Source: Haloferula luteola (GTDB lineage Bacteria > Verrucomicrobiota > Verrucomicrobiia > Verrucomicrobiales > Akkermansiaceae). Taken from it: DNA of 34,095 nucleotides. Where the stretch lies: NCBI RefSeq assembly GCF_014201715.1, contig NZ_JACHFD010000033.1, forward strand, positions 1 through 34,095, in the 5' to 3' direction. The position numbers and the translations under genes are program-made. Positions 8,025-16,202 of the stretch are shown one piece after another. A model generated the notes under the pieces. The model was given only the letters and a program-made list of their open reading frames with translations. It was not told the origin of the DNA and did not search any database. Numbering within the stretch: position 1 is the stretch's first letter; each line of letters opens with the position of its first letter.

Positions 8025-10141
8025 GGCCGTCTGGAGTCTCCTTCCACCAGCGCCAAACCTTTTTCGGTATCGATCAGCACAACCTTCATTCCTCGTCTCT
8101 CCATCTCAGCCAACGTCGCTTGTTCTGCTGGACGCTTCGCATCGTGCAGCAGGAGCCGTCCACACTGCTCCAGTGCCCACTCGCACGGCCCCAGCCAGGA
8201 CATCGTTTGTTCCTCCCGAAGTGGCGGACCGTCCACAAAGACCAGATCCGGCTGGAAGCACTCGACTTCCCGACCCGGAACCGCGTTTTCGGAGCAGAAG
8301 TCCAGCGTCAAACGACCCTCCCCAAAAAAACGTGCCGCCACCTTATGCAGCCATTCCTGGCTATGCTCGAATGACATCACCTCGCATCCGGCGTCCAAGA
8401 ATGCCAAGGTCGAGTCTCCCGTACCAAATTCCACGACCCGCTTGATCCCGTTCTCACGACAATAGCTCACGAGGAAGCGGTAGTCGTCAGCAAGAATGGA
8501 CCATCCATCGAAACCCGCCCTGCCAATCCGAGGGTAAGGATCGGGGCCACGCTCACAGATAGCCCGATGAACCTCCCCATCCTTCACCGGATGAGAGATC
8601 CCACGCATCCACCGATCCACTTCAGGACGAAAGCGGAATGCCCCCAGATGCGGAGCCGTCCTCGGATGCTCTTTCCAGTCGAGGCACAACATCCCCGACC
8701 TTTTGGCAAGCGAGGCAAACAAGATCTCGTGCAGAAGCATGCGCCCCCGATCTTTCCGAAATTGCAGCACCTCTCTTACCAACTCGGGCCGCAGCCGGCA
8801 CAGAGGCACGAATGCCCTCCATGGCTCTGAGACATCATCTTCCTTCGTCAGAAGCTCCCACCAGTGCCATCCGGGCTCTTCGCCTCTGGATACCACATCG
8901 GTTGCCGCTAAACCTGGATTCAGCCGCCGGGTGGCCGCCAACAAGCTGGTGAAATCCTCCGCGTCACCCGCGACATCCTCTTCCACGAACCAGACCGCTT
9001 CTTCGGGATCATAGCTATGCTCCAAATGAGCCAATGCTCGCTCCCACGCAGTCGTATCTGGGATTGCAGATGTCGTCGCTCCGACGAATGCCTCTGCCTC
9101 TTCATCGGGAATCCAAACGTGGTCGCCGGGAAGCTCTCCCGCCGGTGGGATCTCATCCACCACCACCTCGACCTTTCCCAGCGGTCCCGTTACACGGAGC
9201 AAGTCCGCCGCGGCACCCCCGCACCTGCGGGCAAGAATCAGGAAACGTTCCCGAGCAGGGACCTCAGGTCGCTTCGTTCCGACTTCGCACCGCTCTCTTT
9301 TCCGCCCAAGGATCCCTTTGGACCGAGCCAGCTCCCAATAACGGGATAGCCATTCGGTGTTCGCCTCCAGTGCCTCTCGTTGAGGATAGTAGGCGAAATG
9401 GGAAACCAGCGCATCTCCAACGATGACGTTACGTCGGCCCAGTTGCCTTGGGATCTCCTCCGTCAAACAGATCTCTTCGCTATCGCTCATTCGATCGCGG
9501 ATCGTTCCATTGTCCTCTCCGAACCACGCCATGCAATTGATTGAAAAGCGCTCATAGCTAACCAGCTCCCATGGCTGAAACTTGAACCGGTCCAACTGCT
9601 GAGTCTCTATTACCTCGAAGAACCGCCGATGCACCTCGTCAGCCGTCTCCCAGCGCCGCCACGAGTGCTCGCCGCAACAAGTGTATTCGAGAAATGGAGA
9701 TGGCGGCAGCGCTCCGAGCCGCTGATGGAGGTGAGAGCACAGCGAATTGTTCAGCGTATTCGCAAACACTAGGAAGAACTCGGGATGATCGATTCGGAAA
9801 TCCAGCAAGCACTGAATCGCATCGTCGGCCATCCAGACAATGTCGTCGTCGAAGCGGAGGTAAATCGTCTTTGGGTCGTCCTCCAAGAGCCGCCAGAACG
9901 AAGCAAGGCGGAGGCCCCCCATTCCTCTGCCGTATGGCGTGGGGCTCTCCACTTTGACGAAAAAATCACCATGTTCCGCACAGTACCGATCTACAGCCGC
10001 AAGATCATCCTCGTCTTCCGTGTTCATCCACAACTGATGCCGATCAATCAAACCACAACGTTGCGTGAACGACGTTAGCAGGTCGAAGTACCTCGCCCGT
10101 CCAAAACACGTTACTGCAACAACTTTGCGCCCCCGAAACAT
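8021..10141 (-). CDS. Three-part protein: GT-A glycosyltransferase, WHWW module, SAM methyltransferase
   Basis: A 706-residue cytoplasmic protein with three apparent parts. Residues about 1-290 look like a GT-A glycosyltransferase: VVAVTCFGRARYF start, then YLRFDDDIVWM with a DDD metal motif at 98-100. Residues about 363-522 hold a module with VWFVEEDV (383-390), EEPGWHWW (421-428), a PLCRLRPELV helix and ISHPVKD at its end; it is shared with the proteins at 17784 and 19127. Residues about 540-700 form a class I methyltransferase: EFGTGDST (571-578), EHSQEW (592-597) and the DLVFVDGPP strand (632-640). There is no signal peptide or membrane helix. glf follows with a 4-base overlap. Likely role: adding and perhaps methylating sugars on a surface glycan; donor and acceptor are unknown. 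Confidence 0.85.
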   Translation of the reverse strand: MFRGRKVVAVTCFGRARYFDLLTSFTQRCGLIDRHQLWMNTEDEDDLAAVDRYCAEHGDFFVKVESPTPYGRGMGGLRLASFWRLLEDDPKTIYLRFDDDIVWMADDAIQCLLDFRIDHPEFFLVFANTLNNSLCSHLHQRLGALPPSPFLEYTCCGEHSWRRWETADEVHRRFFEVIETQQLDRFKFQPWELVSYERFSINCMAWFGEDNGTIRDRMSDSEEICLTEEIPRQLGRRNVIVGDALVSHFAYYPQREALEANTEWLSRYWELARSKGILGRKRERCEVGTKRPEVPARERFLILARRCGGAAADLLRVTGPLGKVEVVVDEIPPAGELPGDHVWIPDEEAEAFVGATTSAIPDTTAWERALAHLEHSYDPEEAVWFVEEDVAGDAEDFTSLLAATRRLNPGLAATDVVSRGEEPGWHWWELLTKEDDVSEPWRAFVPLCRLRPELVREVLQFRKDRGRMLLHEILFASLAKRSGMLCLDWKEHPRTAPHLGAFRFRPEVDRWMRGISHPVKDGEVHRAICERGPDPYPRIGRAGFDGWSILADDYRFLVSYCRENGIKRVVEFGTGDSTLAFLDAGCEVMSFEHSQEWLHKVAARFFGEGRLTLDFCSENAVPGREVECFQPDLVFVDGPPLREEQTMSWLGPCEWALEQCGRLLLHDAKRPAEQATLAEMERRGMKVVLIDTEKGLALVEGDSRRP

Positions 10142-10265
10142 TACCGTTGAGATGAAAACGAAGCATCCAATCCGTCACCTTAAGCTCAGGCTTGATCCAC
10201 AGAATGCCCGGAAGACACCGACCTCGCCCGCCCACCCTCAATAATTTTACACACACCCATTGAAA

Positions 10266-11000
10266 TTAAGGCGCTAAATCCGATGCTGCCTGTTCTCCGA
10301 AAAGCTTCTCGGCAGATGCCCGATCTTCGATTGTGATTTCCCGAATTTGAAAACCAGTAACAGGATCAAAATACTGAGCTACCATCTCCAATGGCCTTCC
10401 CTTTTCCACTTTACGCCTCTGAATATATATATCCGATTTCCCAAAATAGCCACGCAAACCCTCCACATGAAGCCCATTAAAAATCTCTTCTGCCTTATCA
10501 TTTCGAATGACTGCCAATTCTCTCTTCAGCCCCTCTATCACCTTCTCTGATTGCTCTGCATTTCCTTGAATATAAAAACAATCCCACTCCTCTCCATAAT
10601 TTATGTGCGCCCTAGAATCCTCTTTCAATCCATCCTTCATTATTTTGTCGACTTTTGAAGAAGCCAGGATGAACGCACGTTGCGCTTCTCGAATTTGATG
10701 ATCCGAAATACCCAGCTTCTTCCATGCGCTATCAACAAATGACCCATCCGGATTGACAAGCTGAAGATTTGATCCATTTGAGAACATTCCGGAATTGTCC
10801 ATTTCCCTATTAAAGTCGTTGGCGAAAAACTCGGCCGCGGAAGGATTACGCTGAAACATTTGCCCTTCCCGGCTATCACCCTGATCAAAATTAGGATTAA
10901 ACCCCATAGACCCAACATTCAACACACAAAAACCAAGCAATCCAATCCCACAGCCAACAAGCACGGAAAAAATCAACTTAACAGGACGAATGCGACTCAT
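10266..11000 (-). CDS. Hypothetical single-pass membrane protein of a GC-poor operon
   Basis: A 244-residue protein with an N-terminal membrane anchor (about 8-30, LIFSVLVGCGIGLLGFCVLNV) and a soluble, presumably periplasmic remainder. No known domain is recognised. A helical middle (ISDHQIREAQRAFILASSKV; EQSEKVIEGLKREL) is followed by a beta-rich end (FDPVTGFQIREITI). ATG 11000 overlaps the upstream stop by 4 bases, so it is cotranslated with the gene at 10997. Base composition is clearly lower in GC than the neighbouring glycosyltransferase genes, with AT-rich codons, suggesting separate ancestry. The 124 bases after the upstream boundary of the gene at 8021-10141 show no further gene. Confidence 0.75.
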   Translation of the reverse strand: MSRIRPVKLIFSVLVGCGIGLLGFCVLNVGSMGFNPNFDQGDSREGQMFQRNPSAAEFFANDFNREMDNSGMFSNGSNLQLVNPDGSFVDSAWKKLGISDHQIREAQRAFILASSKVDKIMKDGLKEDSRAHINYGEEWDCFYIQGNAEQSEKVIEGLKRELAVIRNDKAEEIFNGLHVEGLRGYFGKSDIYIQRRKVEKGRPLEMVAQYFDPVTGFQIREITIEDRASAEKLFGEQAASDLAP

Positions 11001-11761
11001 AGACCTTCAAACTTATCAGTGAACATACTGCCAAACTTCGACCAATAACTAATAGGATCAGTCGTTGCCCCCTTGAACAGTTTCCGACTATCACGAGGAT
11101 CGCTGACGACGAAATCAAAGGCTGCCTTTCTTTCGCCCAGTATATCCTGAATATGCAAAGTCATCTCAAGATCGTAACGCCCTAAACCTGCAAAGTGGAC
11201 CTCTTTCTCAAGGTATGGCAAAAGCACTCTCGCGGCCCCATGACCAGCAATTGAAGAAATCTGTTTCGAAAGTTCAGCTTTAAATTCTTCGGCGACTGCA
11301 CTTGAACCAGGAATTTTGTAGGTTCCAAGGTTCAGTTGCCCGTCACCTTCAGCTATCTGTACTGCACGACTCTCAAACTTCCGAGACTCATCCTCCCATA
11401 CTCGTTCAATGGATCTTTGAACTTCTTCTCTCTTATCCATGGGAATTCCAGCAAGATCCAGTAGCTTCGGATTCATTTTCCCGGTATCGAAATACAACCG
11501 AAATGCAGGACCATGAAATACTTCTCTCTCGTCTGATGCTCGAATTGAAGTCTTAGCGAGGTCGGAGTCAGATTTCTCACCGAAGCGAGGGCCAGATTCT
11601 GAGAGCGAAATCGAATCACTACCCACTTGGCTGCCTGCCTGTGATTGATGATCGAGAGTGATTAAACCCCTCCCAATAAGCATGACAACAAAAGCAAATA
11701 CGACAGCCGTGATGAGATACAGCCAATTTTCTTTGATCTTTCTATTGAGATTGAATAACAT
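10997..11761 (-). CDS. Hypothetical single-pass membrane protein
   Basis: A 254-residue protein with a short cytoplasmic start (MLFNLNRKIKENW), one transmembrane helix (about 14-33, LYLITAVVFAFVVMLIGRGL) and a hydrophilic extracytoplasmic domain. No family is recognised. The layout (anchor, Ser/Asp-rich linker, helical region with many Glu/Arg, then an LEMTLHIQDILGERKAAFDF strand region) parallels the next gene downstream, and the two may be distant relatives. ATG 11761 is preferred over a GTG at 11812, which would overlap the preceding gene and precede the anchor with odd residues. It is GC-poor like its operon partners. Confidence 0.72.
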   Translation of the reverse strand: MLFNLNRKIKENWLYLITAVVFAFVVMLIGRGLITLDHQSQAGSQVGSDSISLSESGPRFGEKSDSDLAKTSIRASDEREVFHGPAFRLYFDTGKMNPKLLDLAGIPMDKREEVQRSIERVWEDESRKFESRAVQIAEGDGQLNLGTYKIPGSSAVAEEFKAELSKQISSIAGHGAARVLLPYLEKEVHFAGLGRYDLEMTLHIQDILGERKAAFDFVVSDPRDSRKLFKGATTDPISYWSKFGSMFTDKFEGL

Positions 11762-11789
11762 AATAGATCCTACCAACAACAAATACCAC

Positions 11790-12515
11790 TCACACCTCCC
11801 ATGCCCACGCATTCATTTTTTCCCTCCCTGATTGCGAAGACACATTACTTAACACCGCGCCCGGCACCCCCCCGATATACTCCTGCCTCTTAACGTTCTT
11901 CGACAAATACACCTCACCCTTTGCATATGAATCGTGACTACTAGCACCATAATCAGTTATTACTAAAGCAACCCACACCCTGGTCGTTACAAGCACATCC
12001 ACCAAAGGATCCTCGAAAACCCCCTCGTCCTCCCACTCAGTCGTCTCAAGAATTAGTTTGGTGTAAGCTCCCTGGTCGGAATCAAACTCAACGTTTCCGG
12101 AAAAAACGCACCCCGTCAAAATTTCTCCCGTCACTGTTACCGGGCTAGTGTCAAATGTTCCCGAACTACCATCTACCCATCCGGTCGCTTTCAATTCTAG
12201 GGTTTTCGACTTGGTCGGCGCGCCTGCCGGGCTGCACGAAACTGAAATTTTTCCTTTGCAGTTGCCGATTTGGACAAAACTAGGATGTTCCTTGTAGGCG
12301 TCGTTAGGACTAGCGGCCACCAATTTAGAACAGGATCCATTGCTGGAGGTCCCTTGAGCACTGGCGGTTGACGCCATAGACCAAGCAACTGTTGTAGCAA
12401 TGGTTGCCCCGCCTGTTCGTTTGATGAAAAGCCTTCTGGTGACTGATTGGTCTGCTGAGCCTGTTGGGCGCTCAGCGATGGCAGCGGCAGGCGTGAGGAA
12501 TGACTTATTTTTCAC
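11790..12515 (-). CDS. Hypothetical Tat-exported protein
   Basis: A 241-residue protein with a twin-arginine signal: TRRLFIKRTGGATIATT, followed by a hydrophobic stretch and a likely cleavage after ASTASAQ (about residue 54). The mature part is about 187 residues, rich in Thr, Ser, Val and Gly, with beta-strand periodicity and a few cysteines (SCSKL, GNCKGKISVSC, TGCVF), suggesting a small secreted beta-sandwich; no family is recognised. Translation appears to begin at GTG 12515. It is first in the minus-strand operon, 28 bases before the next gene. Tat export suggests folding in the cytoplasm or a cofactor, but no cofactor motif is visible. Confidence 0.72.
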   Translation of the reverse strand: MKNKSFLTPAAAIAERPTGSADQSVTRRLFIKRTGGATIATTVAWSMASTASAQGTSSNGSCSKLVAASPNDAYKEHPSFVQIGNCKGKISVSCSPAGAPTKSKTLELKATGWVDGSSGTFDTSPVTVTGEILTGCVFSGNVEFDSDQGAYTKLILETTEWEDEGVFEDPLVDVLVTTRVWVALVITDYGASSHDSYAKGEVYLSKNVKRQEYIGGVPGAVLSNVSSQSGREKMNAWAWEV

Positions 12516-12565
12516 GATAGGCGTTTGTTACTTCAAACCACTTCATTGATGCAAGAACATCTTTT

Positions 12566-13897
12566 GGGTCCTACTGGAGTTTTAATGGGCGGAATCGTGT
12601 TCGCAGCGTCGGTTGGGGCGCGTTAAGAAGCGGGGCATGATAGGAGATTTGGCTTCACATTTCGCTCTGCTTCTGGGCTTGAACGATGGCTGGAAGGTAG
12701 AAGTGGTGGCCCTGGACATGGAGAACAAGAAGTTCCGTATCCGAGTGAGCTGCCTTGGCAAAGGGTTAGCTTATCCATGCCGCGGAGAGTCTCCGCCGCG
12801 GGCGGACCTTGCGTCGAAGCGCACATGGCGGCTTCTGAACACAATTCAGTTCGAGACCAAGCTCCGGGCGCGGGTTCCGCGCCCGAACTGCGAGAGGTGT
12901 GGAGGGATGACTTGCAAGGTGCCGCGGGCGGGCAGGCACAGCCCGCTCACGTGGATGTTCGAGACCTTCGCCGTGCAGGCGTCCACCGTGTTGGCGTCGA
13001 AGAACGCGGCCAATGATGGAGGCAGCGGCGAAGGTGTTCGTAATCTGCTGCGACGCGTCACACCGGATTAGGCTGGCGAAGTGGGACTTCTCGAAGATCC
13101 GTCGCGGAGGCATCGACGAGAAAAGCTTCCCTCATACCACGACCACGTCTCGACGCTCTGCGGCTTGGACGGCTTACGGGTCATCTAGGTCAGGGCAGAC
13201 GTACCGACGAGGACGCCGTCAAGCCCTTTGCTATACTTCCCGAGGAGGTGCGTGGGGAGATCAAGACGGTGACAATGTGGCCGGCCTTCATCAGCGCCGC
13301 CAGGGGGGATGCTCCCCAAAGCCGACGTCGTCTTCGACCGTTTCCCCGTCTCCAGGCACATGGGCGAGGCGGTCGATGCCATGCGCCGGGGTGTGCACAA
13401 GTTTCTGGCTAAGCTTTGTGACAGCCACATGAAGGGCTTTCTCTACTTCTGGGTGCGTTGCGCGGAGGGAATCCGTCTCGAATAGCACAAGGCCTTCGAA
13501 TTCCTTCGTGATCCCGCGTATGCAAGGAACACCGCGCGAGCCGGGGCAATCAAGGAGTTACTTAGCGAGTTTTGAGACTGCCGCAACGTGCCCTTTGCCG
13601 AAGCCCACTTCGAGCACTTGCACGGATGGGCAAGCCGCTCCCGACATGCCCCAGGTCGAAAAGGTCGTCCCCAAGCTCAAACGCCATCTCACCGGCCTGC
13701 TCCCCAATTGCAGGCAACTTGAACCACCAACGCGGCAACCGAAGGCTTTAACAGCGGAATCCAAGCGTCCAAGGGTGCCACGAGGGGCTTCAGGAATTTC
13801 GAGCATCACCGTATTCGCATCCTATTCTTCTGCGGCCACCAGTCGCTGAGACTCTATCCCGCCCACTACTACCTCGGACGAGCCAGTAAAAGGTGCC
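12566..13897 (+). mobile_element. Decayed ISL3-family insertion sequence
   Basis: About 1.33 kb carrying a broken ISL3-type transposase. Candidate ends are GGGTCCTACTGG at 12566-12577 and, inverted, GGCACCTTTTACTGG at 13883-13897. They share a TACTGG core but differ by a 3-base insertion, so the boundaries are tentative. I did not find a convincing 8-bp target duplication. The element separates the GC-poor operon from the plus-strand glycosyltransferase operon, and its right end lies 35 bases before the first glycosyltransferase start. Confidence 0.6.
12613..13860 (+). pseudogene. Broken ISL3-family transposase
   Basis: A DDE transposase remnant readable only by switching frames. The N-terminal zinc-finger part is intact in one frame (12613-13071): WKVEVVALDMENKKFRI, then KRTWRLLNTIQFETKLRARV and NCERCGG. 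After a shift come GIDEKSF near 13110 and then TVTMWPAFISAARGDAPQ, DVVFDRFPVSRHMGEAVDAM and GFLYFWVRCAEG (about 13270-13480). A terminal piece reads ATEGFNSGIQASKGATRGFR then RIRILFFCG (about 13740-13840). There are at least two frameshifts and several in-frame stops. The order of motifs matches ISL3 transposases. It is no longer able to make an active enzyme. Confidence 0.85.
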
Positions 13898-13910
13898 TTG
13901 GCATTTTTCA

Positions 13911-13935
13911 CATTTCTGCTCTTCTGGCAGAAATG
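13911..13935 (+). promoter_or_regulatory. Perfect hairpin that includes the start codon of the first glycosyltransferase
   Basis: Bases 13911-13919 (CATTTCTGC) are perfectly complementary to 13927-13935 (GCAGAAATG), with a 7-base loop. The ATG of the next gene (13933-13935) is the end of the 3' arm. In mRNA this would bury the start codon; it could reduce translation or simply be a leftover of the adjacent insertion-sequence end. No Shine-Dalgarno motif is visible outside the stem. The pairing is seen directly; any regulatory role is inference. Confidence 0.45.
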
Positions 13936-14643
13936 AATCTAGCGATTACCACTATACTGACTTCACAAGGGTATAAGCAATGGAGAAGCTGCGGAAAAAC
14001 TTGGATTTCATCTTTACTCCGGCATCAATGGGAAGGCAAAATTGCCGTATATCGTAATTTTCCTCAATTACTATTCCCTGTCTCACGAACTGACCTCTTC
14101 GAAAAGGATCTCCCTCTCCTTCTCGATTCAGAGCGAGCCGCCCAGCAGCCGGTGGCATGGAAACAAATCGCCAGAAATCATCAATTGACGGGTGCGGCAG
14201 AACTCTACCGAGATCTAGATTATAATTGGGTGGTTTTTGCTGACGCGGACTGCGTAGCCCTTCGCAATCTCGATCACCTCTTTGATTCGGATGCCGATGG
14301 GCTCGTATCCCTTCGCGACGGACTTCCAGATCCGGGATTCTTCGCAATACGAGCCAAGCGTGTTGGAGAATTCCTCGACATTCTACAACCCTCAATGAAT
14401 CTCACCGCCAAAGCTCTAGGGGCGACGCTGCGTAAGAGTGGCTGGAGAATTAAGAACTTCGAGCGCGGCGAGGTCCTTCGGCCGGGCGATCCGGGCGTCA
14501 ACCTTTCCCATCTCGGAGCAGCCGCCGTGGTTCATTTCTCCAGATTGGACTTACTGACCAGACAGCGGCTTGCCTTCGGCTTCCACATGATGGCCGTCTA
14601 TGGCGATAAAGATGGTCTTTTTCAGGACATCCTTGAAGCATGA
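13933..14643 (+). CDS. Small GT-A glycosyltransferase with DAD motif
   Basis: A 236-residue cytoplasmic protein that looks like a single nucleotide-diphospho-sugar transferase domain. It opens with a beta strand (MNLAITTILTSQGYKQW), and the metal-binding DxD appears as WVVFADADCVALRNLDHLF (DAD at 104-106). Next come FDSDADGLVSLRDG and a GFFAIRAKRVGEFLDIL segment in which the acceptor or donor loop normally lies. HFSRLDLL near the end may be the usual C-terminal histidine. It is closest in feel to GT8/GT77-like enzymes, but I cannot name the family with certainty. It is first in a five-gene glycosyltransferase operon; the next gene starts 33 bases later. Donor sugar unknown. Confidence 0.78.
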   Translation: MNLAITTILTSQGYKQWRSCGKTWISSLLRHQWEGKIAVYRNFPQLLFPVSRTDLFEKDLPLLLDSERAAQQPVAWKQIARNHQLTGAAELYRDLDYNWVVFADADCVALRNLDHLFDSDADGLVSLRDGLPDPGFFAIRAKRVGEFLDILQPSMNLTAKALGATLRKSGWRIKNFERGEVLRPGDPGVNLSHLGAAAVVHFSRLDLLTRQRLAFGFHMMAVYGDKDGLFQDILEA

Positions 14644-14676
14644 CGTCATTAATGGAGAGCCTCCCGTAGCCACCCT

Positions 14677-16197
14677 ATGGATATTGAAAACACCTTTCCC
14701 CTTCGCTACTGGATCAATCTCGGACGAAGGAGCGACCGCAGAGGGGAGACTGAGTGGCAACTTCGAACCGCCAGAATAACCGCAGAACGCTTTCCGGCAA
14801 TTGACGCCCTCTATGTTCGCGGAATGTCTCTGGAACGAATCCCCGCCCCGCCAGGCGATAAAGCGCTAACGGCTCCGGCGATAGTGCGCGGATACGACGA
14901 CGCAGGCCGTTACGCACTTGCTCTGACTCAGCGTCTCGCAATCCGTCGGGCGAAGTTGAGGCGGGCGGAAGCCGTCCTGCTCCTTGAGGACGATGTCATC
15001 TTCCATCCCAATTTCCGTGCACTCGCTGAGGGTATCGATCTTCCGGATGACTGGGGGATGTTTTTTCTAGGGTGCAAGCATGTCGAGGAACCCATTCCCT
15101 GCGCGCCGGGCGTGGTCCGCGTCACACACGCCATTGACACTCATGCGGTCGCGATTCGACAACCTTACTTCAACCGGGTGATCGGAGCGCTTGACGCTCA
15201 CGGAAAACCGACACCTGACCATCCTCTCGCCTCAGATCGCTTTCTGGCCGCACTCCAAAAAGAGATCCCCTCCTACGCATGCTTCCCCAACTTGGCGTGG
15301 CAAGCGACCGACTCCTCCGATCTATTGCACCAGACCTATAGTTCCTACCATCTCGCGGGCACTCAAAAGGCCGGACTGGACCTGATCGAGCGTACCTACG
15401 CCCGCATGGCGGGAATTCCCCTCGCCATGCCGGGAACGTGCTCACCCAAGCTAGGACTCCTGTTTCTGACTCGAGGCGATGTTCATCATCCAGATATCTG
15501 GCGGGAGTTCGTCGGGGAACACCCGGACAAGGTCAGGGTTTTCAGTCACCCGAAGACGCCTGACGCCACACAAGGAGGATTCCTGGAGGGAACAATCATT
15601 CCTGAGTATCACAAAACCGAATGGGGATCGGTCTCGTTGGTGAAAGCGAGCCTCGCTCTTCTCCGTACGGCTCTGGAGGACGAGAGGCTCACGCATTTCG
15701 TCCTCTTGTCGGAAAGCTGCATTCCTATCCGACCTTTGTCGGAGATGCTCCGACACCTCCGAAGAAAACCCCGCTCCCGATTCGGCTGGAAAGACCTAGA
15801 AAAATGCTCCGACCTGCAGCGGGGTAGAGCGGCTCATCTTCCCCAGATTCCGGACGGGTGCTGGAAGTTCCAATCCCAGTGGTGGCTTCTTGAGCGGCTT
15901 GCCGCGGAATGGGTAGCGAGAGCCGACTACACAGACGTGTTCGGAGGCATGCCCATCCCCGACGAAGCCTACTTCGCGACCGTTCTTTCGCTACTCGGTT
16001 ACCCAGTCGATGACCGCGTGGTGAATCATGACATCACCTGGGCTGACTGGTCACGAAGCGCCGGGTCACCCGAAAGTTTCAGGTCGGTGGATTGGTTGAC
16101 GGTCGAAACCATGGCGGAGTCCGGCGCTTGGTTTGCAAGAAAATTCCCACCCGACTCGGACATCGCCAAATGGGGGCTTCACCGAACAGAAATTTGA
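14677..16197 (+). CDS. Fusion glycosyltransferase: GT25-like plus GT14 (Branch)-like
   Basis: A 506-residue cytoplasmic fusion. Residues about 9-235 resemble GT25 (LPS/collagen galactosyltransferase type): YWINLGRRSDRR at the start, AVLLLEDDVIFH with LEDDV at 103-107, and an FLGCKH strand. Residues about 258-506 resemble the core-2/I-branching GT14 (Branch) domain: KLGLLFLTRGDVHHPDIW, THFVLLSESCIPIRPLSEML, KFQSQWWLLER, IPDEAYFATVLSLLG, ITWADWS and SGAWFARKFPPDSD. The second half is paralogous to the C-terminal half of the protein at 17784. It probably adds two different sugars in succession, or branches one chain. Start ATG 14677; next gene 5 bases after the stop. Confidence 0.85.
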   Translation: MDIENTFPLRYWINLGRRSDRRGETEWQLRTARITAERFPAIDALYVRGMSLERIPAPPGDKALTAPAIVRGYDDAGRYALALTQRLAIRRAKLRRAEAVLLLEDDVIFHPNFRALAEGIDLPDDWGMFFLGCKHVEEPIPCAPGVVRVTHAIDTHAVAIRQPYFNRVIGALDAHGKPTPDHPLASDRFLAALQKEIPSYACFPNLAWQATDSSDLLHQTYSSYHLAGTQKAGLDLIERTYARMAGIPLAMPGTCSPKLGLLFLTRGDVHHPDIWREFVGEHPDKVRVFSHPKTPDATQGGFLEGTIIPEYHKTEWGSVSLVKASLALLRTALEDERLTHFVLLSESCIPIRPLSEMLRHLRRKPRSRFGWKDLEKCSDLQRGRAAHLPQIPDGCWKFQSQWWLLERLAAEWVARADYTDVFGGMPIPDEAYFATVLSLLGYPVDDRVVNHDITWADWSRSAGSPESFRSVDWLTVETMAESGAWFARKFPPDSDIAKWGLHRTEI

Positions 16198-16202
16198 GCG
16201 CG

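Noticed and set aside
10044..10256. A 70-codon minus-strand open frame upstream of the glycosyltransferase at 8021-10141
   Set aside because: It overlaps that gene's start in another frame, has no motif and is best read as chance.
12558..13909. Possible ISL3 target duplication (CATCTTTT left, CATTTTTC near the right end)
   Set aside because: The two strings match poorly and the right one does not abut the proposed end.
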